A DNA stretch of 5,872 bases from positions 1 to 5,872 of the forward strand of contig JAFLJU010000286.1 of the NCBI GenBank assembly GCA_022712835.1. Reading direction: 5' to 3'. The DNA is from Desulfobacteraceae bacterium. Lineage in GTDB: Bacteria; Desulfobacterota; Desulfobacteria; Desulfobacterales; Desulfobacteraceae. Below are positions 1 through 5,073 of this stretch, piece by piece. Position 1 is the first letter of the stretch. Every line of letters begins with the position of its first letter. The notes under the pieces were generated by a model that saw nothing but the letters and a program-made list of their open reading frames with translations, was not told where the DNA came from and did not search any database. A program made the translations under genes and the position numbers.

Positions 1-209
1 GTTCCAAACCCTATTAAAACCGGTTTGGGCTGACGCTCGGTCACATGAAAATAAATATACAGACGAACAATCCCATCCCCTGAAGCGTCTTGTGTTACCT
101 GCCCAAGAGTGATGGGGTTCAATAAAATTTCATACCCGATATGCCCCGCCAATAAAAGAATACCATCCGCTTCATGTTGGAGAATGCGTCCTTCAAGATA
201 TCCTATCAT
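1..209 (-). CDS. ruvA: RuvA, Holliday junction DNA helicase subunit, N-terminal part (cut by window edge)
   Basis: RuvA binds four-way DNA junctions as a tetramer and loads the RuvB motor for branch migration. Only the first 69 codons are here; the family is usually about 200 residues. The visible part begins MIGYLEGRIL, followed by a GYEI segment (residues 25-28) and ending in PKPVLIGFG, which fits the OB-fold domain I of RuvA (E. coli starts MIGRLRG and has GVGYEV and LLYGF at the matching places). The ATG (209-207) overlaps the ruvC stop as ATGA, and an AAGGA Shine-Dalgarno sits about 4 nt upstream, inside the end of ruvC. Oddity: where E. coli has the acidic pin Glu55-Asp56, this protein reads Thr-Glu-Arg-Gln (residues 57-60) and is about two residues longer, so the second acidic residue is replaced by Arg. 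The identification is firm; the rest of the gene, and any ruvB, lie outside the window. Confidence 0.93.
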   Translation of the reverse strand, partial: MIGYLEGRILQHEADGILLLAGHIGYEILLNPITLGQVTQDASGDGIVRLYIYFHVTERQPKPVLIGFG

Positions 210-691
210 AAGTTCCTTCCATACCTGTAATACCCTAACAATGCAAGCCCGAGAGCATCTGATGCATGGAACGGCCGAATGGGCTCCCCATGTTTCAGTA
301 TGTTTCGGACAGATTTTTCTACCTGAAGCTTATCTGCACTCCCACTACCCGTAATTATTTTTTTAACTTCTCGCACCGATATTTCTTCCACCTGGACACC
401 CGCCCTGAAGGCTGCCACCAACAAAACACCAGATACTTTGCCTAACATAATACCCGATCCAGGATATTTTTCAAGGGAGTAAATATCCTCAATCACCACA
501 AGATCAGGCTTTTGATCATTCAGAAAATCCGTTATTTTTGTATAAATAATATTAAGCCTGGAAGGGGTAGATTCGTTTGAATCCGTTGAAATACTGCCAA
601 AGGAATAAGCGTTGATATCCCGGTTATCTCCTTGTACGACACCTATGCCGGTGCCCGCTAACCCCGGGTCAATCCCAACAACTTTAATCAT
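206..691 (-). CDS. ruvC: RuvC, crossover junction endodeoxyribonuclease
   Basis: RuvC is the dimeric, metal-dependent nuclease that cuts Holliday junctions symmetrically in cytoplasmic recombination repair. The 161-residue protein opens with the RNase H-like strand VVGIDPGLAGTG, giving catalytic Asp8. Glu68 lies in VVIED, and the C-terminal HASDALGLA supplies His142 and Asp145. His in the third position is common in RuvC outside the E. coli type, which has Asp there, so all four metal ligands are present. Tyr71 stands where E. coli has the junction-stacking Phe69. The SAR/SPSRL-like TPSRLNIIY block (42-50) and GSGSADKLQV (115-124) are also typical. Length is slightly under the E. coli 173 residues, lost at the C-terminus. 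The ATG is 11 nt after the cpoB stop with only a weak GTTGAG upstream, so translation may depend on coupling to cpoB. The stop overlaps the ruvA start. Confidence 0.97.
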   Translation of the reverse strand: MIKVVGIDPGLAGTGIGVVQGDNRDINAYSFGSISTDSNESTPSRLNIIYTKITDFLNDQKPDLVVIEDIYSLEKYPGSGIMLGKVSGVLLVAAFRAGVQVEEISVREVKKIITGSGSADKLQVEKSVRNILKHGEPIRPFHASDALGLALLGYYRYGRNL

Positions 692-702
692 GACTCAACA
701 AA

Positions 703-1542
703 TCAATTCAAACTTTTCAATTTTTTTCGGGCATACTTGGCTTCATTTGAATCCGGATACCGCTTGATAAGTTCCTTTAAAATCAGCCTGGCGTTTGCAG
801 TTTCCCCAAGTTCCGCAAAGGAATACCCCTGTTTTAACCTGGCTGCAGCCGTCTTGTTTGAATCAGGATAGTTCTCGAGTACTTTCTGATATCCTAGGAT
901 GGCTTTTTCATACCATTTTTCAGCATAATAACTGTCCGCAATCCAAAATCTGGCATTGTCTGCCTTTTTTGATTTGGGATATTTATTGATGAAATTTTCA
1001 AACTGAATCCGGGCATTTTCTTGATCCCCCTCATCAAATAGTTTTTTTGCAAGATCATAGGCTTCCTGCTCAGAAGAGACTGGCTTAACCGATGGCTGCC
1101 CCGTTTCTTCCACGGATTTATTTGCAATCGTTGGTTCAAACCCCATATATTTTTCAAGATTAATGACTTTTTCATAATTCCGGGAAATGGCATTATCAAG
1201 GCGGTCCAATCTTTTTTCCAACTCTTCCTGACGGGTTTGGTTGCTGCTTCCAAAATTATGGTTTATCTCTTCAATCAGACCTTCCACCTGTTGGAATTGT
1301 GCTTTTATCTGTTGAATTTCATCGTTTATCTCCGCATAATTTTCGCGGTTCAGCTTGGCAGACTCATCTAATCTGCTTTGAAACGTTTCCTGGAGTTGAG
1401 CCACGTTCAGGGTATTTCCAGACTGCCCTTCCATCTCAATGGCAGCAACTCTTTTTTCCAGAGATTGATATTGATCCGGAGCCACACATCCGCTTAAAAG
1501 GAATGCCCCCCCTACACAAACAAAAAAAATAAACTTTTTCAT
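703..1542 (-). CDS. cpoB: CpoB/YbgF-type Tol-Pal system TPR protein, predicted lipoprotein
   Basis: In E. coli, CpoB (YbgF) is a periplasmic protein that binds TolA and coordinates PBP1B-driven peptidoglycan synthesis with Tol-mediated outer-membrane constriction. Residues 1-18 form a signal peptide (MKKFIFFVCV...) ending in a lipobox LSG-Cys19, so this homologue is probably lipid-anchored, unlike E. coli CpoB. Residues about 22-135 are charged, Gln/Glu-rich and heptad-like, matching the N-terminal trimerising coiled coil. A linker follows (about 136-157). Three TPR units occupy about 159-190, 194-228 and 231-265, each ending in a YPKS or YPDS motif. I chose the ATG at 1542 because GGAG at 1553-1550 lies 7 nt upstream; GTG and TTG codons two triplets further up are too close to that site. 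It follows pal after a structured 105-nt spacer and precedes ruvC by 11 nt. A G7 tract and a T8 tract lie in the signal-peptide codons. The family call is secure from the domains plus the position after pal. Confidence 0.93.
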   Translation of the reverse strand: MKKFIFFVCVGGAFLLSGCVAPDQYQSLEKRVAAIEMEGQSGNTLNVAQLQETFQSRLDESAKLNRENYAEINDEIQQIKAQFQQVEGLIEEINHNFGSSNQTRQEELEKRLDRLDNAISRNYEKVINLEKYMGFEPTIANKSVEETGQPSVKPVSSEQEAYDLAKKLFDEGDQENARIQFENFINKYPKSKKADNARFWIADSYYAEKWYEKAILGYQKVLENYPDSNKTAAARLKQGYSFAELGETANARLILKELIKRYPDSNEAKYARKKLKSLN

Positions 1543-1598
1543 CACCAATCTCCAACATGATATACCATATTAAATGTCTGGGAACAGCCAACAACCAT
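1542..1598 (-). CDS. Possible 18-codon leader ORF coupled to cpoB
   Basis: A tiny open frame begins with ATG at 1598, preceded by AAGGA with a 3-nt gap, and encodes MVVGCSQTFNMVYHVGDW. Its TGA (1544-1542) shares one base with the cpoB ATG (TGATG), the usual geometry for translational reinitiation. Its start codon lies in the loop of the hairpin described at 1578-1618. The peptide matches no family I recognise and the ORF may be chance, since an 18-codon frame is easily found by luck. It is listed because the ribosome-binding site and the stop/start overlap occur together. Confidence 0.2.
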   Translation of the reverse strand: MVVGCSQTFNMVYHVGDW

Positions 1599-1618
1599 CT
1601 GTCCTTAGTTGTTCCCGG
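1578..1618 (-). other. Inverted repeat / RNA hairpin in the pal-cpoB spacer
   Basis: In the transcript, CCGGGAACA (1618-1610; written as RNA strand) can pair with TGTTCCCAG (1586-1578): seven Watson-Crick pairs GGGAACA/TGTTCCC with flanking C-G and G-U extension. The loop is about 23 nt. An alternative inner pairing AACAAC/GTTGTT is available inside the same segment. No U-run follows the 3' arm, so it is not a classical intrinsic terminator. It could be an intercistronic stability element or could control access to the cpoB start region; function is inferred only. Confidence 0.4.
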
Positions 1619-1633
1619 AGAAAATCATCCTCG

Positions 1634-1649
1634 GATCGAACCTTCGATC
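1634..1649. repeat. Perfect short palindrome across the pal stop codon
   Basis: GATCGAA (1634-1640), a 2-nt CC centre, and TTCGATC (1643-1649) form a perfect 7-bp inverted repeat. In RNA it folds as a 6-bp stem with a 4-nt loop. It overlaps the last bases of the pal TGA stop (1650-1648) and lies 16 nt before the larger hairpin in the same spacer. It could be a protein site in DNA or a small RNA hairpin; no U-tract follows, so a terminator is unlikely. Confidence 0.4.
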
Positions 1650-2205
1650 ATAGGACAAACTGCGCACGCCGGTTTTTTTGGTATGCAGCTTCCGTGTTGC
1701 CGGTATCAAGTGGTTTTTCTTCACCAAAGCTAACAGTGGTCAAACGATAACCTGCAATACCCAGATTTTTAAGGTATTTTTTTACGGCAAGGGCCCGGCG
1801 TTCGCCCAGAGCAATATTATATTCGGTTGTCCCGTTCTCATCACAATGACCTTCAATAGTAACTGAATATTTTGAATTTTCACTGAGCCATTCGGCTTTT
1901 TCCTTGAGAAGGGCCTTGGCTGTTGGACTCAATTGAAAACTGTCAAAAACAAACAAAATATTTTCATTCATAAACCGGGTTTGAGCAGTTACTATTTTGG
2001 ATTCTTTCTCTTTGGCCATCTGATCCCGCAATTCCTGGGATTTAATCCGTTCCTGCTCCGCAAGTGCCTTTGCCTTTGCTTTTTCTTGATCTTCTATGGT
2101 CGTCCCGTCGGACACAATAGTTTTCTTTGCACAGGAAACGGTCATAAAAAGCCCCAATACCAGCATTGCCACTATCAGGTTCATCCACATTTTTTTATTC
2201 ATCAT
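1648..2205 (-). CDS. pal: Pal, peptidoglycan-associated outer-membrane lipoprotein
   Basis: Pal is anchored in the outer membrane by lipid and binds diaminopimelate peptidoglycan. TolB and the TolQRA motor relocate it to division sites. The 185-residue protein has a lipoprotein signal (1-24) with Cys25 in TVSC; Thr at -3 is unusual, since Leu is typical. A charged, Ala/Lys/Glu-rich helical linker covers about 38-75. The OmpA-like domain spans about 78-185 and contains IEGHCDENGTTEYN (117-130) and ALGERRALAVKKYL (132-145). Asp122 and Arg137, 15 residues apart, match the two peptidoglycan-contacting residues of OmpA-like domains. The start is one of two adjacent ATGs (2205 or 2202) behind AGGGGG at 2212-2207. 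The second ATG has the better spacing, so the true protein may lack Met1. Its neighbours tolB (upstream) and cpoB (downstream) are the expected ones. An extended -10-like element lies just upstream. Confidence 0.97.
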   Translation of the reverse strand: MMNKKMWMNLIVAMLVLGLFMTVSCAKKTIVSDGTTIEDQEKAKAKALAEQERIKSQELRDQMAKEKESKIVTAQTRFMNENILFVFDSFQLSPTAKALLKEKAEWLSENSKYSVTIEGHCDENGTTEYNIALGERRALAVKKYLKNLGIAGYRLTTVSFGEEKPLDTGNTEAAYQKNRRAQFVL

Positions 2206-2287
2206 GCCCCCTAATTGTTAGTATTTAAATTTTATCAATATTCAAATTAAAAAATCTAATTTTCCATTATTCATTAATAATCCACCA
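2206..2287 (-). promoter_or_regulatory. AT-rich tolB-pal spacer with possible internal promoter for pal
   Basis: This 82-nt spacer is only about 22% GC, unlike the 1-11 nt gaps or overlaps that join the tolQRAB and cpoB-ruvCA genes. On the minus strand it contains TGATAAAAT, with TAAAAT at 2234-2229. This matches the -10 consensus at five of six bases and carries the TGn extension. It would place a start near 2222, about 17 nt before the pal start and close to the AGGGGG ribosome-binding site. No convincing -35 box sits 17 nt upstream. An AT-only inverted repeat ATTATT/AATAAT (2266-2281) follows the tolB stop. An extra promoter would suit Pal, which is abundant relative to TolQRA in known systems; this remains inference. 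Confidence 0.35.
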
Positions 2288-3670
2288 TCAATTTTCAAAA
2301 CGGGTCGATTTGGACCAATACGGCTGACTTTGTTTCCCGCCCAGGGTTAACAGCCGACGTTGATCCGTGCCAGCAGATGTCATCACAAAAAGCCGTGACA
2401 CCCCGCCTCCCCGTTTGGAGGTAAAAACTATCAAACCGCCGTCGGGAGAAAAAGAAGGATCCTCATTGCTTCCTTGATCCATTGTCAACTGGACCGGCGT
2501 TCCAAGACCTGAAGCTATGGTGATAACAAAGATATTAACCGCATTTTTCTCAATACCCACATATGCAATTTTTTTACCGTCCGGGGACCATGCCGGAGAG
2601 GTATTATAGCGCCCGGTAAATGTAATCCGCCTGGCAGCCCCCCCATCCAAATTTTTTATGTAAATCTGGGGGGTCCCCCCCCGGTTGGATGTAAATGCGA
2701 TTTTCCTTCCATCCGGTGAGAATCGTGGAGAAACGTTGACTCCCCAAGTCTTGGTTATCCTTTTAGTAACTTCTCCCTTTTTGGTCAACAAATATATTTC
2801 TTGATTACCAGAAAAACTCAATGCTGCCGCAAGTGTCAGTTTACCCGGCATCCAATCCGGAGAAAGATTTGATCCCTTATTGTTAACAATTGCCCCACGA
2901 TTTCCTTTTAAATTTTTAATATAAATATCGGGTTTCCCCCTGGCATAGGAGACATAGGCAAGCCATTGCCCGTCCGAGGACCAGGCTGGGGAAAGAGAAA
3001 TACTCTTATGGGTGGTGATCTGCTTGGGATTATGCCCGTCAAACTCACTGACAAAAATTTCCTTGTTCCCATTTACCGTTGAAACAAAGGCCACCTTACT
3101 ATTAAAGATCCCCCAATTGCCCGTCAATTTGTGGGAAATTTCACTACAAAACCTGTGAATCATCTGCCTTATCTGGGAACTTTTCCCGGTATATACCCTG
3201 CCCACAAGCAACTTTGAATTAAAGGTATCAAACAGCCGAAGCTGTAAAGTAACCTGACCCTGATTTTCCTCTATCCCTCCGGTGACCAACAGATCCGCAC
3301 CGATCCCGGTCCAGTCTTTAAAAATAATATTTCCTAAATCTATCCCGGTCTGGGCCGGATTAGAAAGGAATGCCGCAGGATTCAACACCTTGAGATATCC
3401 CGTAAAATCAAGTCCGTCCTTTAGAATTTGTTGAGCCGTTATTCCCCCATTAACTTCGGCCCCATGTCCATTAAATGCCTTAAACTTTGTTATGGCAATG
3501 GGGGTCTTATTTAAAAACGGATTACTGATATTGATATAATCAACCTCCTTGGCATGGAGTGACAACACAAAACAAAGGATGAAAATCACTACCAAACAGC
3601 CAGAATAAATCCCATACAACCATTGTGGGTCCCCACCCTTCCCTTCTTTTTTTTTCAACCTAATCTTCAT
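2288..3670 (-). CDS. tolB: TolB, periplasmic beta-propeller of the Tol-Pal system
   Basis: TolB is a soluble periplasmic protein that binds Pal and, through its N-terminal segment, TolA, so that Pal can be released and moved. The 460-residue protein has a basic N-terminus, a hydrophobic core at about 21-38 and a likely signal-peptidase site after SLHA (residue 40). The N-terminal alpha/beta domain covers about 43-185 and contains AITKF and the GADLLVTGGI strand (124-133). A six-bladed propeller follows (about 190-456). Its PD40-type repeats carry SSDG (231), SPDG (318), SPDG (362) and SPDG (408), while the blade at about 273 has a degenerate MPGK. Typical blade ends IYIKNLDG and LTxxG recur. 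The ATG lies 1 nt after the tolA stop, with AGGA 10 nt upstream inside the end of tolA, so expression is coupled. Oddities: an A9 tract in codons 6-8, and G8 and G7 tracts at 2675-2682 and 2638-2644. Length fits the family (about 430 in E. coli) with a longer signal region. Confidence 0.97.
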   Translation of the reverse strand: MKIRLKKKEGKGGDPQWLYGIYSGCLVVIFILCFVLSLHAKEVDYINISNPFLNKTPIAITKFKAFNGHGAEVNGGITAQQILKDGLDFTGYLKVLNPAAFLSNPAQTGIDLGNIIFKDWTGIGADLLVTGGIEENQGQVTLQLRLFDTFNSKLLVGRVYTGKSSQIRQMIHRFCSEISHKLTGNWGIFNSKVAFVSTVNGNKEIFVSEFDGHNPKQITTHKSISLSPAWSSDGQWLAYVSYARGKPDIYIKNLKGNRGAIVNNKGSNLSPDWMPGKLTLAAALSFSGNQEIYLLTKKGEVTKRITKTWGVNVSPRFSPDGRKIAFTSNRGGTPQIYIKNLDGGAARRITFTGRYNTSPAWSPDGKKIAYVGIEKNAVNIFVITIASGLGTPVQLTMDQGSNEDPSFSPDGGLIVFTSKRGGGVSRLFVMTSAGTDQRRLLTLGGKQSQPYWSKSTRFEN

Positions 3671-3671
3671 T

Positions 3672-4646
3672 TTATTTTAATCCTTTTGGCGTAAATATCA
3701 CCACAACATCATAGGAAGCCATCCCCTTGGGTAATTGTGGCAGAGGATTGGATCTTTTAATCGCTTTCTTGGCAGATTCATCCAGATACCGGTTCCCGGA
3801 TTTGGTTTCATAGGAGATATCCCGGATCTCACCACTGCGCAAAATTTTAATCATCACCCTAACTTCCAAATACTGATCCATGCGGGCGAGCATATCGTTG
3901 AAAACCCAGTTCTGCTCTATGGCAGATTGTAACATCAACTTATACGTATCAAGGGGAGAATACCCCTGTTTGCCCAACCCCGTACCCGTTCCTGACCCTA
4001 CCCCCTGGTGTTTGGCTTCCCCGGTACTCGCAGTCTTTGTTTCTACGGCAGCCTTCATTCTGCTCAATGCCTGGGAAAGTTGATTTTGATTTTCCTTTTC
4101 TTTTTTTTGGGCCAGTTTTTCCTGGGCTTTTTTGCGTGCTTCTTCCGGATCAATTTTGGGTTTTGCCGCAACCTTTGGGATTAGTTTTTTGGGGGGGTGT
4201 TTTTCTTTTTTTGCTGTTTTGTCTTTTTTTGATTGGACAGCCATCAGTTCTTTTAAATTTTTCGGTTTGGTTTTCAAACTGATGTCAGGTTTTAAGATGG
4301 CAACGGGTTCGGCCTTTTTTTTAACGGACGCAGGTATTGCTTTCTTGGAGGAGACCAGAGGAACCTTGACAGATTCCGGTGAGGTATCATCAGTCTTTTG
4401 AGGTTCAGCCAGGGAATCTGGCTCAGCTTGGCCGCCAGCAGGCCCTGGGACAAATGAAACCAAATCCACTTGAATCGCCCGGGGAAGCGGTTTGCTACGT
4501 TCAAGATTATTCATCACTATAATCCCGACAAAAAACACACCATGAACCAACAAAGATAGAAGACATACCGTCATGAAGTTCTGCCCCCCCCGTCGGGTGT
4601 CGGCAGAAAAAATATTTTTATTTCTCAAATGAAATTGATTCTGCAT
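3672..4646 (-). CDS. tolA: TolA, inner-membrane-anchored periplasmic arm with TonB-like C-terminus
   Basis: TolA is anchored beside TolQR and carries proton-motive energy to TolB-Pal. The 324-residue protein has a basic cytoplasmic N-terminus (1-24) and one membrane helix at about 26-46 containing Ser31-x3-His35. This matches the conserved Ser/His motif by which TolA and TonB engage their motors. Residues about 50-160 are Pro/Lys-rich and TonB-like. About 165-205 is a short charged helix (DPEEARKKAQEK...), much smaller than the long helical domain of E. coli TolA (421 residues in all). A Gly-rich hinge (GVGSGTGTGLGKQG, 215-228) leads to a TonB/TolA C-terminal domain (about 229-324), with YLDESAKKAI and a final VVVIF strand. 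It starts 10 nt after tolR without a clear Shine-Dalgarno. A second ATG at 4574 (Met25), 9 nt after a G8 tract, is possible, but starting there would remove the positive residues before the helix, so I prefer 4646. The TolA rather than TonB name rests on context. Confidence 0.9.
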   Translation of the reverse strand: MQNQFHLRNKNIFSADTRRGGQNFMTVCLLSLLVHGVFFVGIIVMNNLERSKPLPRAIQVDLVSFVPGPAGGQAEPDSLAEPQKTDDTSPESVKVPLVSSKKAIPASVKKKAEPVAILKPDISLKTKPKNLKELMAVQSKKDKTAKKEKHPPKKLIPKVAAKPKIDPEEARKKAQEKLAQKKEKENQNQLSQALSRMKAAVETKTASTGEAKHQGVGSGTGTGLGKQGYSPLDTYKLMLQSAIEQNWVFNDMLARMDQYLEVRVMIKILRSGEIRDISYETKSGNRYLDESAKKAIKRSNPLPQLPKGMASYDVVVIFTPKGLK

Positions 4647-4656
4647 GCCAACAACT

Positions 4657-5073
4657 TTAGGAGGCCTCTTCGTCTTCGGGAAGTGTAATCATCCCCAGAC
4701 TATCAATTCCTGCTTTTTTAATTTTTGAAATAACATTCACAACCACCCCATAGGGAACGTGTTTATCTGCTTTAAGATACACACTTTTGCGATCAAGGTT
4801 TTCCAGGACGGCATCCAGTTTTTGGGTCAAGAATGCCACACTGACTTCAAGGTCATTAATATACACCTTCAAATCATTGTCTATGGAAATAATCAAATGT
4901 TCCTGGTTTGACGGCAAGGGCTGGGAGGTTGCCGTGGGCAAATTCACATCCACTCCCTGAACCATCATGGGGGTGGTCACCATAAAAATTATCAGCAATA
5001 CCAGCATAACATCCACAAAGGGTGTCACATTAATCTCAGACATCAGTTGATCATTCCCCGATCCTAGGTTCAT
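4657..5073 (-). CDS. tolR: TolR, ExbD-family proton-channel component
   Basis: TolR forms the proton-driven inner-membrane motor with TolQ and passes the force to TolA. The 138-residue protein has the ExbD/TolR signature MSEINVTPFVDVMLVLLII (11-29). Asp21 is the single protonatable membrane residue, equivalent to E. coli TolR Asp23. One transmembrane helix spans about 16-37. A periplasmic domain follows, with LxIxIDNDLKVYIND and VYLKADKHVPYGVVVNVISKIKKAGI (about 98-123), typical of the family. Length matches E. coli TolR (142). The ATG overlaps the tolQ stop as ATGA (5073-5070), with a strong GGAGG four bases upstream in the end of tolQ. It is followed 10 nt later by tolA. The context with tolQ, tolA, tolB and pal favours TolR over ExbD. 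Confidence 0.97.
   Translation of the reverse strand: MNLGSGNDQLMSEINVTPFVDVMLVLLIIFMVTTPMMVQGVDVNLPTATSQPLPSNQEHLIISIDNDLKVYINDLEVSVAFLTQKLDAVLENLDRKSVYLKADKHVPYGVVVNVISKIKKAGIDSLGMITLPEDEEAS

Noticed and set aside
109..354. Plus-strand 81-codon frame opposite ruvA/ruvC
   Set aside because: It lies antisense to two well-supported overlapping genes and shows no motif.
894..1253. A 119-codon minus-strand frame inside cpoB
   Set aside because: It is a shifted frame within a gene whose coiled coil and TPR motifs read cleanly in the main frame; no recognisable motif in the shifted product.
1560..1597. Sigma70 promoter for cpoB (TTGTTG, 16 bp, TAATAT on the minus strand)
   Set aside because: Only three of six and four of six consensus matches in an AT-containing spacer; too weak to list as a feature.
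1578..1618. Intrinsic terminator after pal
   Set aside because: The hairpin has a long loop and no U-run after the 3' arm in the transcript direction, so termination is not supported.
4185..4197. Programmed frameshift site in tolA (C7 followed by A6 and C on the coding strand)
   Set aside because: The A AAA AAC heptamer is in the wrong frame for a -1 slip (zero frame is AAA AAA CTA), and the downstream TonB-like domain is intact in the zero frame.
3880..4401. Several plus-strand open frames of 67-89 codons opposite tolA, some very hydrophobic and Phe-rich
   Set aside because: They are the antisense of Lys-rich tolA codons (AAA/AAG read as TTT/CTT). They overlap one another, lack good ribosome-binding sites and show no family motif.
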